From an uncultured Sutterella sp. (GTDB lineage Bacteria > Pseudomonadota > Gammaproteobacteria > Burkholderiales > Burkholderiaceae_F), in NCBI GenBank assembly GCA_949287305.1, contig CASEFX010000036.1:47858-111857 (forward strand): a stretch of 64,000 nucleotides of DNA, written 5' to 3'. Below the pieces are notes generated by a model. The model ran no database searches. It saw only the letters and a program-made list of their open reading frames with translations, and had not been told where the DNA came from. Both the position numbers and the translations under genes were made by a program. Positions 1 to 9,509 of this stretch are shown piece after piece. How positions within the stretch are numbered: the stretch's first letter is position 1; each line of letters starts with the position of its first letter.

Positions 1-1
1 G

Positions 2-1168
2 CCCGCGCTCTTTGCCCAGACCCTCCCCCACGTGCACGGAATCGACTTCGACGTCGACGCCGAACAGCGGGAGGCGGAAGGGGCGCCGCGCAATCTTCTC
101 GCCCGCTACGCGGCCCTTTCGACCGCCCTCTTTCTCAACGTGCAGCGCGCGCCGCAGTTTGCGGCGCTCCTTGCCGGACTTGCGGGCACCCGGCTTGACG
201 ACCCCGACGTCAAGGCTCCCAAGGTCGTGATCGCCCACGCTTCGGCGGAACTTCCCGTTTTTGCGGACCTCGCGTCCAATCCCTTCGTGAAGAGATTGCG
301 TCTTCGCACGCTCGTTCAGGGGGAATTGACGGGGATTCAGCCCGATTTTCCGGAGCGTCTCCTCGCACACGACTTCCCCTCGCAGCTCTCGCACGACGAG
401 AGCAACCGCGACCTCATTCTCGAAATCGCCATGCACGGGGGCTATCCCGAAGGACGCCTCGGCACCGCGGACGAACGGCACGACTTCTTTCACGACCTCG
501 TCCGAAAAATCTGCTCGACGGACCTTGATGCGGTGAGCCGGCTTCGCAGCTGCATGACGCTGCGCAAGGTCTACCGAACCGTGGGCGCCGCGTCGGGCGA
601 GTCGCTCAACGTGTCGAAAATCGCCGAATTTCTCGGTCTCGGCCGACCGCTCGTGAAACGCACGATCGACGCGCTCGAAGCGCTCTATCTCGTCGACGCC
701 CTCCCCGCCTGGCCGGAAGGAGAAAAGCTCGGCCGCGCCCTCAAGAGCGCGAAGCACTACGTGACGGATTCCGGGTGGCTCTGCGGCCTTCTCGGCTTTT
801 GCGATTCGGATCCCTGCGCCCTGCCGCCGGGGTCCGAGGGCATCGTCGAGCGCCTCATCGCGGGGTGGACCCGCGCGCAGCTCGCCGCCCTCACGGACGT
901 GCGTCCCGAGTGGCGGCTCTGGCACTTCGCCCTGAGAACGGGCCTTTCGATTCCGATGCTTTTGGAAAACGAAAGAACAGGCGCCCTCGTCGCGATCGAA
1001 ACCTCTTCGCGCGAGAACGCCGGTCCCGAAGACTTCGTGCGGCTTCGCAAATTCCGCGCGCTCCTCAAGGACCGTCCCGTCACGCTTCTGCGTTTGTACT
1101 GCGGACAGACCGTGCAGAGCTTTGACGAAAACGAGGTCGCGCTACCCCTCGCCTTTCTCTGGCGATGA
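2..1168 (+). CDS. ATPase with DUF4143-type C-terminal domain (5' truncated by window edge)
   Basis: The reading frame is open back to base 2, so the real start lies outside the window; the GTG at 32 is only an internal candidate. No P-loop is visible, as expected if the N-terminal AAA_14 half is missing. What remains looks like the end of an AAA fold (about residues 1-100), then a winged-helix-like stretch around SVSKIAEFLGLGRPLVKRT and a nuclease-like DUF4143 tail with a conserved acidic/basic end. Proteins of this family are common, have no settled function and are often multicopy. It converges on narX. Family call is fairly good; function unknown. Confidence 0.7.
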   Translation, partial: PALFAQTLPHVHGIDFDVDAEQREAEGAPRNLLARYAALSTALFLNVQRAPQFAALLAGLAGTRLDDPDVKAPKVVIAHASAELPVFADLASNPFVKRLRLRTLVQGELTGIQPDFPERLLAHDFPSQLSHDESNRDLILEIAMHGGYPEGRLGTADERHDFFHDLVRKICSTDLDAVSRLRSCMTLRKVYRTVGAASGESLNVSKIAEFLGLGRPLVKRTIDALEALYLVDALPAWPEGEKLGRALKSAKHYVTDSGWLCGLLGFCDSDPCALPPGSEGIVERLIAGWTRAQLAALTDVRPEWRLWHFALRTGLSIPMLLENERTGALVAIETSSRENAGPEDFVRLRKFRALLKDRPVTLLRLYCGQTVQSFDENEVALPLAFLWR

Positions 1169-1187
1169 GGGTGAGGCGCTAGGAGGG

Positions 1188-1210
1188 ATCCGCGCCCGCG
1201 GGGCGCGGAT
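1188..1210. terminator. GC hairpin between convergent genes
   Basis: ATCCGCGCCC at 1188-1197 pairs with GGGCGCGGAT at 1201-1210 over a 3-base loop. It sits between the ends of the DUF4143 gene and narX. There is no T-tract on either strand, so it may only be a 3'-end stabiliser. Confidence 0.4.
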
Positions 1211-1212
1211 GC

Positions 1213-3090
1213 TCAGCGGTCCTTGGCCGCGAGGAAAAGAACGACGCGGGTGCCGCCCTCTTCCGACGCGCGCTCGACCGTCACTTCGGCGCCGATTCGC
1301 GAGGCGCGCTCGCTCATGATCGAAAGGCCCACATGGCGGCCCTTTCTCGACTCCACGAGCTTTTCGTCGATCCCCACGCCGTCGTCCTCGACGACCACGC
1401 GCAGGTCGTCGTAGTTTTCGACGACCACGTTCACGTGCGAGGCCCGGGCGTGCTTGCGCACGTTGCTCAGGGCTTCCTGAATGATGAAGATCACCTGCAC
1501 CTTCTGGCGGTCGGTGAGTTCGGGGCCGCGCTCGACGACGCGAAGCGACGCCTCGACGTTCGCCTGCGCCTCAAAGCGGTTGATGACGGTGCGCACGCCG
1601 TCGATGAACTTTTCCTTGTGCACGCGCTCGCGGAAGTTGAGAAGGAGTTCGCGCACGTCGTCGTAGCACTCCTGCAGACCCGTTCGAATGGCGGCGAGCG
1701 ATTCGTCTCGCAGGGCGTCGTCCTTCTTTTCGATGGCGCTCGTCAGGAACTGCACCTGCAGGTTGAGGTAGGAGAGCGCCTGCGCGATCGAGTCGTGCAG
1801 GCCCCGCGCCATGAGCTGGCGCTCCTGCACGACGGCGTAGAGGCGTTCACGCTCGTTCAACTGTCCGTTTTCGATCGCAACCGAGAGGTGGGTCACGAGG
1901 CTTTCCAAGAGCTGCACGCGCGGAATCCCGAGCGTGAGGGGCGACCGGTAGAGAAGCGCGAGAACGCCGAGCTGGGCGTTCGTGCCGCGCACGGGCACGC
2001 AGTAGACCGTCTCGTAGCCCTTCGCGCGAAGCGCCGTGATCATGCGGCGCGGATCGGCAAAGCGAAGCGGGATGCGGATCGTTTCGCCGCGCGCGAGGCA
2101 CTGCTCGAGAAAGTTCGGGCCGTCCTTCACGCTTTCGAGTTCGGAGACGATGTCGGCTTCCACCTCGGACGTGGCTTCAAGCCGCAGGGCGGGTTCCTCT
2201 TCGCGGCGCAGAAAGAGCGCCGCCGCATCGGCGTCGAGCGCGCGCTTCGTGCGCTCGACGAAGCCTTCGAGCGTCTCGTTCATCGTGCGCTGATGCGAGA
2301 GAAAGCTCGTCGCCCCGTAGAGGTCTTCGAGCTGACGGTTCTGCACTTCGAGCGCCTCGGTCTTGTCGGCCACCTTCCTTTCGAGGTTGTTGTAGAGGTC
2401 CTGCAGGCGGTCGGCCATGTGATTGAACCCCACGCCGATCAGATTGATTTCGTCTTCGCCCCGCATCGGAAGGCGCTGCGACAGGCGTCCGTTCGAGAGA
2501 AGGAAGATCCCGCGCCCGAGGATTTCGAGCGGATGAATCACCCACTTCACGAGGAGCACCATGATGACGAAGAGGCTCCCGACGGCGAGCACGATCACGA
2601 GCCACTGAATCGTCTGCAGCTGCGAGAGATAGTCGTTGCGGCGCTCTTCGACCTGGTTCGAGAAGACGGAAAGCCGCTCGACGTAGAGATTCACCTGCGA
2701 GAGGCGGTTCTCCTCGCCCGAGTCGGCGAGAAGAATCGGCATGATGTCGCGCCGCCACGAGGCTTCGAGCTCGTGCAGATGCGTTTCGATCTCCGGACTT
2801 CTCGGCAGACGCCATTCGCTTCCCGTCAAAAGGCGGTTCATCTCGACGTTGAAGGCGTCGATTTCGGCGCGCAGATCGGCGCGCGCGGCGTCGTCATGCG
2901 CGAGAAAGCCGCAGCGGTAGGCGTGGTGACGCAGTTCCCCCACGGTTCGCACCGTGGCGGCGCTCGCTTCGAGCTCCCAGTTGAGAAGCATCGTGTAGCC
3001 CACCGACACGACGATGAAGCTCACCCACAAAAGCGTGAGGAGCAGGAGTCGCGTCGAAAGACTCGTGAAGGCGCGGAGAATTCGTTGCAT
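1213..3090 (-). CDS. narX: NarX/NarQ-type sensor histidine kinase
   Basis: Membrane sensor kinase of the nitrate/nitrite-sensing NarX/NarQ type, 625 residues. Transmembrane helices lie at about 14-36 and 163-186 with a periplasmic sensor between them, followed by HAMP (about 186-240), a coiled coil, a GAF-like domain (about 265-405), a HisKA_3 H-box with the phospho-accepting His near 432 (RGLHDSIAQAL), and an ATPase domain (VRKHARASHV, EDDGVGID). The periplasmic P-box region (about 48-58, TVGELRHHAYR) departs from the nitrate-binding consensus, so the ligand may differ. It lies 9 bp after parC on the same strand and no response regulator gene is adjacent, so its partner must be elsewhere. 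The symbol follows the architecture; narQ is equally possible. Confidence 0.75.
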   Translation of the reverse strand: MQRILRAFTSLSTRLLLLTLLWVSFIVVSVGYTMLLNWELEASAATVRTVGELRHHAYRCGFLAHDDAARADLRAEIDAFNVEMNRLLTGSEWRLPRSPEIETHLHELEASWRRDIMPILLADSGEENRLSQVNLYVERLSVFSNQVEERRNDYLSQLQTIQWLVIVLAVGSLFVIMVLLVKWVIHPLEILGRGIFLLSNGRLSQRLPMRGEDEINLIGVGFNHMADRLQDLYNNLERKVADKTEALEVQNRQLEDLYGATSFLSHQRTMNETLEGFVERTKRALDADAAALFLRREEEPALRLEATSEVEADIVSELESVKDGPNFLEQCLARGETIRIPLRFADPRRMITALRAKGYETVYCVPVRGTNAQLGVLALLYRSPLTLGIPRVQLLESLVTHLSVAIENGQLNERERLYAVVQERQLMARGLHDSIAQALSYLNLQVQFLTSAIEKKDDALRDESLAAIRTGLQECYDDVRELLLNFRERVHKEKFIDGVRTVINRFEAQANVEASLRVVERGPELTDRQKVQVIFIIQEALSNVRKHARASHVNVVVENYDDLRVVVEDDGVGIDEKLVESRKGRHVGLSIMSERASRIGAEVTVERASEEGGTRVVLFLAAKDR

Positions 3091-3099
3091 GCCGATTCG

Positions 3100-5790
3100 T
3101 CAGAAGAGTTTGGGTTCCGGATCGTCGCAGATTTCGATCTTGAGGCCCCCTTCGGTCGTCGCCTCGGGTTCGGGTTCGACCGCGAGCGCCTCCAGGGCTT
3201 CGGCCTTCCAGGTGAGCGGCAGGGTCTTCCCCTTGCGGGCGCGCTTGGCGATGTAGTCGCCGATCGCGCGGCGTCCGAGGAGCTGTTCGCGGGCCTTGCC
3301 GCCGCGGCCCGTGCCGCGCACGAGAAGACCGCGGTCGTTGACGGCCGTGACCGTGAGAAGCTTCGCGTCTTCGTCGAGACCCATGAGCATGACGCCTTTG
3401 CCGCCCGCGGAGAGGAGACGCACTTCGGAAGCGTCGAAGACGAGGAGCCGGTTCTTCGCCGCAAGGCACGCAAGAAGCGGATTCGCTTCGTCGAGCGCCA
3501 CCATGCCGATGAGGGCGCTTCCGTCTTCGGGCTTGAAGAAGGCCTTCCCGGCGCGCGGACGCGCCACGAGGTCGGACGTGCGGCACACGAGCCCCAGACC
3601 GTTGTCGGCGTAAAGAAGCACGCGCGTCTTTTCGTCCGCCGCAACATAGTCGACGATTTCACCGCCCTTTTCGAGGTCGATGAAGGCCGAAAGCGGCTGG
3701 CCGTCCGAGCGGCCGCCCGGCAGCGCCGACACCGCGATCGTGTAGCTTCGGCCCGTCTGCGAGAGCGCGCAGATCGAGTCCGTCGTGCGGCACTCGATCG
3801 TCTTCAAAACGGCGTCGCCCACGCGCAGATTGAGGGCGGAGAGATCGTAGTCGTGGCCCGAACGGGTCGTGAGGAATCCCTTTTCGGTGATGATCACCGT
3901 CACGGGACTCGAGGGGACGCTCGCTTCGTTCTGGGCGACGCGCGCCTCTTCGATGAGCGTGCGGCGGTCGTCGCCGAACTTCTTGACGGCGTCGTCCACT
4001 TCGCGCGCCACCTGACGGCGAAGCAGCGCTTCGCTCCCGAGAAGGCGTTCGAGCTTGCGGCGTTCCGTTTCGAGTTCGTCGATTTCCTTTTCGATCGCGA
4101 TCGCGGCGAGCTTGGCGATCTGGCGCAGACGCATCTCGAGAATGTCCTCGGCCTGACGGTCCGAGAGCGGGAAGGCTTCCATCAGGGCCTTCTTCGGCTC
4201 GTCGGCGTGGCGGATGATCTCGATCACGCGGTCGATGTTGAGGAGAATGAGACGGCGCCCTTCGAGGACGTGCAGGCGGTCGTTCACATCGTCCAAACGC
4301 GCCTGCGAGCGGCGCCGCACGGCGTTCAGACGGAAGGAGACCCATTCGCCCAGGATTTCCATCAGGCCCTTCTGACGGGGCTTGCCGTCGATCCCGAGCA
4401 TGACGAGGTTCACCGAAACGTTCGACTCGAGCTTCGTCTGCGAGAGAAGGGCCGAGACGAACTCCTCGCGGTTCACGCGCGAGGTGCGCGGCTCGAAGAC
4501 GAGCCGTACGGGGACGTCGCGCCCCGACTCGTCGCGGGCGCGGTCGAGGAGCGCGAGAAGCGCGGTCTTGGCCTGAATCTGTTTCGGAGAGAGACTCTTC
4601 TTTCCCTTCGGGACCTTCGGGTTCGTGATGTCGTCGATTTCGCTCAAGACCGAGGCGGACGAGGCTTCGGGCGGGAGTTCGTCAAAGACGAGCTGCCACT
4701 GACCGCGCGCCATCTCTTCGAAGTGGTAGCGGGCGCGCACCGTGATCTTGCCGCGGCCCGTACGGTAGGTGTCGCGGATGACGTCGGGCGACGAAATGAT
4801 CTGACCGCCGCAGGGGAAGTCCGGCCCGGGGAGCTTTTCGAGGACTTCCTCGAGGGTCGCCTCAGGCTTTTCGAGAAGGAGCTTCACGGCCTCGGCCGTT
4901 TCGCGCAGATTGTGCGAGGGTATCGACGTGGCCATGCCGACCGCGATCCCCGAGGAGCCGTTCAGAAGCACGAAGGGAAGCTTCGCGGGGAGTTCCACGG
5001 GTTCGCGGAAGTTACCGTCGTAGTTGGGCACGAAGTCCACCGCTCCGCTTTCGACTTCGTCGAGGAGGAGTTCGGCGATCGGCATGAGGCGCGCTTCGGT
5101 GTAGCGCATGGCGGCCTGACTGTCGCCGTCGCGCGAGCCGAAGTTGCCCTTCCCGTCGATCAGGGGGTAACGGAGCGAAAAGTTCTGCGCCATGCGCACG
5201 AGGGCGTCGTAGACCGACTGGTCGCCGTGCGGATGGTATTTACCGAGCACGTCGCCCACCACGCGGGCGGACTTCACGGGCTTTTTGCCGGCCGAGAGCC
5301 CCATCTTGTACATGTCGATCAGAATGCGGCGCTGCACGGGCTTTTGCCCGTCCGAAACGTCGGGAAGCGCGCGGCTCTTCACGACCGACATGGCGTACTC
5401 AAGGTAGGCGCGGCTCGCGTAGCGCGCGAGCGTGAGCTGCCCGGCCTCCTCTTCGTCGCCCGTCATGGCGGCGCTGACGGGGTCGAATCCCGACCCCGGC
5501 GCGTCGTCGCCCGAGGCGTCCTCCGTCTCGTCCGAGGCTTCGCCGTCCTCCGACGCCTCGGCCTCCTCTTCGGAGGTCTCGCCGGAGGTTTCGTCGGACG
5601 GCTCTTCGTTCGTCTCTTCGGCTGCCTCTTGGGCGAGCGCGGCGTCTTCCGTTTCCGGGACCGCGTCCGCCGCCTGCGCCTGCGGCGCCTCGGCCTGCGC
5701 TTCGGGGAGATCGTCTTCGTAGACAAGGTCGATCGAATCGAAGAGGCCCCCCAAGGCGCCCTCGTCCATGCCCTGCTTTTTCTTCGTCAT
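3100..5790 (-). CDS. parC: DNA topoisomerase IV subunit A
   Basis: Catalytic subunit of topoisomerase IV, which decatenates daughter chromosomes with ParE. The core starts near residue 118 ([19 protein letters not shown]). The motif GKYHPHGD at about 183-190 and the active-site Tyr at about 230 ([10 protein letters not shown]) are intact, and a beta-pinwheel-like C-terminal domain follows. At 896 residues it is longer than the usual 750 or so because of an N-terminal insert (about 24-116) that is very rich in Glu, Asp, Ala and Ser. The residue after HPHGD is Gln, where E. coli ParC has Ser80; this seems native to many Betaproteobacteria. ATG at 5790 follows parE by 22 bp, so the two are probably cotranscribed. 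Confidence 0.95.
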   Translation of the reverse strand: MTKKKQGMDEGALGGLFDSIDLVYEDDLPEAQAEAPQAQAADAVPETEDAALAQEAAEETNEEPSDETSGETSEEEAEASEDGEASDETEDASGDDAPGSGFDPVSAAMTGDEEEAGQLTLARYASRAYLEYAMSVVKSRALPDVSDGQKPVQRRILIDMYKMGLSAGKKPVKSARVVGDVLGKYHPHGDQSVYDALVRMAQNFSLRYPLIDGKGNFGSRDGDSQAAMRYTEARLMPIAELLLDEVESGAVDFVPNYDGNFREPVELPAKLPFVLLNGSSGIAVGMATSIPSHNLRETAEAVKLLLEKPEATLEEVLEKLPGPDFPCGGQIISSPDVIRDTYRTGRGKITVRARYHFEEMARGQWQLVFDELPPEASSASVLSEIDDITNPKVPKGKKSLSPKQIQAKTALLALLDRARDESGRDVPVRLVFEPRTSRVNREEFVSALLSQTKLESNVSVNLVMLGIDGKPRQKGLMEILGEWVSFRLNAVRRRSQARLDDVNDRLHVLEGRRLILLNIDRVIEIIRHADEPKKALMEAFPLSDRQAEDILEMRLRQIAKLAAIAIEKEIDELETERRKLERLLGSEALLRRQVAREVDDAVKKFGDDRRTLIEEARVAQNEASVPSSPVTVIITEKGFLTTRSGHDYDLSALNLRVGDAVLKTIECRTTDSICALSQTGRSYTIAVSALPGGRSDGQPLSAFIDLEKGGEIVDYVAADEKTRVLLYADNGLGLVCRTSDLVARPRAGKAFFKPEDGSALIGMVALDEANPLLACLAAKNRLLVFDASEVRLLSAGGKGVMLMGLDEDAKLLTVTAVNDRGLLVRGTGRGGKAREQLLGRRAIGDYIAKRARKGKTLPLTWKAEALEALAVEPEPEATTEGGLKIEICDDPEPKLF

Positions 5791-5812
5791 TGATTTTCTC
5801 TAGTCAGCGTTC

Positions 5813-7789
5813 TTACACGTCGAGCTCGGCCCGATCGCCCCAGGTTTCCATCCACACGCGTCGGCCCGCAGCCGACTTCGAGCCCATCAGAAGGGTCATC
5901 ACGCGGCGCGTGTCTTCGTTCGAGAAGGACCCGATCCCGACGGGGAGAAGGCGGCGCGTCTCGGGCGAGAGGGTCGTTTCGGCCAACTGATCGGCCTCCA
6001 TTTCGCCCAGGCCCTTGAAGCGCGAAATGACGAGCTTCTCGGCGTCGTAGCCTTCCTTCTTCAGAAGTTCGATTGTGCGGTCGCGCTCCCGATCGTCGAG
6101 GCAGTAGATCTTCCGCTCCTTCTTCTTGCCGCGCGGCGGCACGTCGACGCGGTAGAGGGGCGGCATCGCCACGTACACGTGACCGAGCTCGATGAGCTTC
6201 GGGAAGTGACGGAAAAAGAGCGTCAGAAGCAGCACCTGAATGTGGCTTCCGTCCACGTCGGCGTCCGAGAGAATGCAGATCTTGCCGTAGCGCAGCCCCT
6301 TGAGGTCGGGGTCGCCGTGCTGCGGATGCGGATCCACCCCGATCGCCGCGGCGATGTCGGCCACGGTTTCGCTCGCGAAGACTCCGTTCGTGTCGGTGTC
6401 CCAAGTGTTGAGGATCTTCCCGCGGATCGGGAGAATCGCCTGAAATTCCTTGTCGCGCCCCGACTTCGCGGAGCCGCCCGCGGAGTCCCCTTCGACGATG
6501 AAGAGTTCGTTGCGGGTGATGTCGTCCGTTTCGCACTCGGTGAGCTTGCCCGGGAGCACCGTCACGGTGCCCGCCTTCTTCTTGGCGTGCTTGGCGGCCT
6601 GACGCTGACGCGTCTGCGCCTGGCTCAGGAAGAGTTCGGCAAGCTTCTTGCCTTCTTCGACGTGGTCGTTGAGCCAAAACTCGAACTGCGCGCGCACGAA
6701 GCTCGAGACGAGCTTCAGGGCGTCGCGGGAGGTGAGCTTTTCCTTCGTCTGGCCCTGAAACTGCGGGTCGAGACTGCGCGTCGCGAGAATGAAGTTCGCG
6801 CGGCTCCAGACGTCTTCGGCGAGTACCTTCACGCCCTTCGTCTGCAGGCCGTGCACCTCCATGAAGGCCTTCACGGCCTGAAAGAGGCCGTCCTTCAGAC
6901 CCGATTCGTGGGTGCCGCCCTGCGGGGTCGGAATGAGGTTCACGTAGCTCTCGCGCACGAGCGCGCCGTCGGCCGTCCAGACGACCACCCATTCGGCGCC
7001 TTCGCCCTTGGCGAAGCCTTCGGCTTCGTCCTCGGCATAGCCCTTCGCCTCAAAGGGTTCGGCCACGGCTTCGCCCGTGAGTTCGGAGAGGAGATATTCC
7101 TTCAAGCCGCCGTCGTAGCGCCAGACGGTTTCTTCGCCGCGCTTTTCGTTCTTGTAGCGAACCTCGCAGTCGGGGAGCAGCACCGCCTTCGAGCGCAGAA
7201 GGCGAACGAGCGCCGCCTCGGGAATCTCGGGGCTGTCGAAATACTTCGGATCGGGCCACACCGTCACGCGGGTGCCCGTGCGGCTCTTGGGCCGGGGCGA
7301 CGGACGCTGTTCGATCGGTCCCTGCGGAAAACCGTCCGCGAAGGTGAGGGTCGACTCAAGGCCCTCGCGCCAGACAGTCACCACCATTTTGCGCGAGAGC
7401 GCGTTCGTCACCGAAACGCCGACGCCGTGCAGGCCCCCCGCAAAGGAGTAGGGACCCGAGCCGTCGGTCTTGGCGAACTTCCCGCCCGCGTGCAGACGCG
7501 TGAAGACGAGTTCGAGCACCGAAATGCCTTCCTCCTCGTGAATCCCCGTTGGAATCCCGCGGCCGTCGTCTTCGATGGTGACGGAACCGTCGGCCGCCAC
7601 CGTCACGTCGATGCGGCTGCCGAAGCCGTTCTGGACTTCGTCGGTCGCGTTGTCGAGCACTTCCTGGATGATGTGCAGGGGATTGTCGGTGAGCGTATAC
7701 ATGCCCGGGCGCTGCTTGACGGGTTCGAGCCCCTTCAACACCCGAATGGAATGCGCGTCGTACGCTTCACGTGTCTTCGTTTGAGCCAT
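5813..7789 (-). CDS. parE: DNA topoisomerase IV subunit B
   Basis: ATPase subunit of topoisomerase IV, 658 residues. The GHKL ATP site shows EVLDNATDE at about 43-51 and DDGRGIPTG; the TOPRIM domain shows EGDSAGGSAK and a DADVDGSH metal motif. The PVKQRPGMY start region and the companion parC directly downstream favour parE over gyrB. ATG start at 7789, first gene of a likely parE-parC-narX unit. Confidence 0.95.
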   Translation of the reverse strand: MAQTKTREAYDAHSIRVLKGLEPVKQRPGMYTLTDNPLHIIQEVLDNATDEVQNGFGSRIDVTVAADGSVTIEDDGRGIPTGIHEEEGISVLELVFTRLHAGGKFAKTDGSGPYSFAGGLHGVGVSVTNALSRKMVVTVWREGLESTLTFADGFPQGPIEQRPSPRPKSRTGTRVTVWPDPKYFDSPEIPEAALVRLLRSKAVLLPDCEVRYKNEKRGEETVWRYDGGLKEYLLSELTGEAVAEPFEAKGYAEDEAEGFAKGEGAEWVVVWTADGALVRESYVNLIPTPQGGTHESGLKDGLFQAVKAFMEVHGLQTKGVKVLAEDVWSRANFILATRSLDPQFQGQTKEKLTSRDALKLVSSFVRAQFEFWLNDHVEEGKKLAELFLSQAQTRQRQAAKHAKKKAGTVTVLPGKLTECETDDITRNELFIVEGDSAGGSAKSGRDKEFQAILPIRGKILNTWDTDTNGVFASETVADIAAAIGVDPHPQHGDPDLKGLRYGKICILSDADVDGSHIQVLLLTLFFRHFPKLIELGHVYVAMPPLYRVDVPPRGKKKERKIYCLDDRERDRTIELLKKEGYDAEKLVISRFKGLGEMEADQLAETTLSPETRRLLPVGIGSFSNEDTRRVMTLLMGSKSAAGRRVWMETWGDRAELDV

Positions 7790-7826
7790 GTTGGGATGAG
7801 TCTCTTATTTTTTTCCGAAAGCGTTC

Positions 7827-7862
7827 ATTGTAACAAAGCTCGGCGGCGTCACCGCCGCCGAG
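7827..7862 (-). promoter_or_regulatory. parE upstream region: -10 element and hairpin
   Basis: Reading leftward, TACAAT (plus positions 7827-7832) preceded by TGT fits an extended -10 box about 40 bp before the parE ATG. Just upstream is a perfect 10-bp inverted repeat (CTCGGCGGCG, 7839-7848, with 7853-7862) lying between the divergent parE and kinase genes. No good -35 is seen. Confidence 0.4.
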
Positions 7863-7938
7863 ACATCCCGAGCCCCCCTCTCGACACACTTCGAGTCCGC
7901 TACAATCAAGAGATTCACTCATTTTTCACGGGGCAGGC

Positions 7939-9501
7939 ATGGCCAAATACACCTTGGGTTTCGACGCCGGTACGCAGAGCGTCAAAGTCGCCGTTTACGA
8001 CGAAGCGATGCAGTGCGTCGCACAGAAAAGCTACCCGACGACCCTTACCTATCCGCAGCCGGGCTGGGTGCAGATGGACGTTGAGGAATACCTCACGCTT
8101 ACGATCCGCGCCGCCCGCGACGTCACGGACGAAATGAAGGAAAAGGGGCTCGACCCCGCCGGCATCGCGGCCGTCATGGGCGACGGCATCATCTGCGGGA
8201 TCGCGGGCGTCGACGCGGAAGGCCGCGCCGTCACGCCCTACATCAACTATCTCGACAGCCGCACGACCGAAGACGTCGAAGCGATCACGGCGATGGGGCT
8301 CGACATCTGGGCGCGCGAAACGGGCAATCCCCAGCCCTCCCCCATGTTCCCGGCGATGTTTGCGCGCTGGTTCCTCAAGAACTGTTCCGAAGAGGTCCGC
8401 GGCAAGATCGTGAAGTTCGTCCACGACGCCCCCTTCATCCTCATGCACTTCGCGGGCCTCAAGGGAAAAGACGCCTTCATCGACTGGGGCACCATGTCGG
8501 GCTGGGGCCTCGGCTACAAGGTCGAGGAAAAGGTCTGGTCCGACGAACAGCTTGAAATCCTCGGGATCGACCCGAAATACATGCCCCGCATCGTGAAGCC
8601 CTGGGACCGCGTGGGATCGGTGACCGAAGAAATTGCGCGTGAGACCGGTCTTCCCGCCGGCATTCCCGTCCTCGCGGGCGCGGGCGACACCATGCAGTCG
8701 ATGCTCGGAAGCGGGATCTTCGAAGCGAACCGCGGCGTCGACGTCGCGGGGACCTGCGCGATGTTCTGCGTCTCGACCAAGGGGATTGTCCCCGAACTCT
8801 CGCGCCCGGGGCTCGGACTCATCTTCAATTCCGGAACCCTTCCCGACACCTACTTCTACTGGGGCTTCGTGCGCACGGGCGGATTGTCGCTGCGCTGGTT
8901 CAAGGACAACGTCGCACAGCACCCCGAAAGCGGCGAACACTACCGCAAGATGAGCGAAGAAGCCGCCAAGGTGCCCGCGGGCGCCAACGGCGTGCTCTTC
9001 CTTCCCTACCTCACGGGCGGCACGGGCGAAGAAAAGGACGCGAGCGGGTGTTTCCTCAACATGACGATGGACGACGATCAGTTCGTCATGTGGCGCGCCG
9101 TACTTGAAGCGATCGCCTACGACTACCGCGAACTCGCCGCGGCCTACCGCTCGGCGGGCGTCAATCTCGACCGCATCACCGTGACGGAAGGCGGCAGCCG
9201 CGACGCGCTTTGGAATCAGATCAAGAGCGACATGCTCGAAGCGACCGTGGTGCGCTACCGGAACGCCGGCGGCGCCGTGCTTACGAACGCGCTCTTCGGC
9301 GCCTGGGCCACGAGCGACCGCGCGAGCGACGTCTCTGCGATCGTCGAACTTCTCTCGAAGGCGATCGTCGAGGACGCCGAATACAAGCCCGATCCCGAAA
9401 CCTCGCGCCTTTATGAAAAGATCGGCGCGATGCGCGCGAAGCTCATCCGCGAGGACATGCGCGAGGCCTTCCGCAACCTCGTCGCGATCCGCAGTCTCTG
9501 A
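7939..9501 (+). CDS. FGGY-family carbohydrate kinase (xylulokinase-like)
   Basis: Phosphorylates a sugar or polyol in the cytoplasm; 520 residues, normal for the family. The N-terminal phosphate-binding motif GFDAGTQSVKV is at 7-17, and the second ATPase lobe has GAGDTMQSML and the glycine-rich TEGGSRDALWNQ signature near 415. The closest match by eye is to xylulokinase/XylB-like members. No isomerase, transporter or regulator lies next to it, so the substrate cannot be named. ATG 7939 follows GGGGCAGGC; a TACAAT -10 box is visible at about 7900. The next gene starts 8 bp after its stop codon, so the pair is probably one transcript. Confidence 0.8.
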   Translation: MAKYTLGFDAGTQSVKVAVYDEAMQCVAQKSYPTTLTYPQPGWVQMDVEEYLTLTIRAARDVTDEMKEKGLDPAGIAAVMGDGIICGIAGVDAEGRAVTPYINYLDSRTTEDVEAITAMGLDIWARETGNPQPSPMFPAMFARWFLKNCSEEVRGKIVKFVHDAPFILMHFAGLKGKDAFIDWGTMSGWGLGYKVEEKVWSDEQLEILGIDPKYMPRIVKPWDRVGSVTEEIARETGLPAGIPVLAGAGDTMQSMLGSGIFEANRGVDVAGTCAMFCVSTKGIVPELSRPGLGLIFNSGTLPDTYFYWGFVRTGGLSLRWFKDNVAQHPESGEHYRKMSEEAAKVPAGANGVLFLPYLTGGTGEEKDASGCFLNMTMDDDQFVMWRAVLEAIAYDYRELAAAYRSAGVNLDRITVTEGGSRDALWNQIKSDMLEATVVRYRNAGGAVLTNALFGAWATSDRASDVSAIVELLSKAIVEDAEYKPDPETSRLYEKIGAMRAKLIREDMREAFRNLVAIRSL

Positions 9502-9509
9502 GGTTCGTG

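Noticed and set aside
5215..5225. Gln in ParC at the quinolone-determining Ser80 position
   Set aside because: It appears to be the normal residue in many Betaproteobacteria, so it is not evidence for acquired resistance.
1333..5793. A plus-strand open frame of 1,486 codons opposite parC and narX, and similar long frames opposite lon, tig, radA/alr, sbcC, uvrD and leuS
   Set aside because: These are side effects of codon bias in a GC-rich genome: their sequence is the low-complexity mirror of real genes on the other strand, with no domain or ribosome site.
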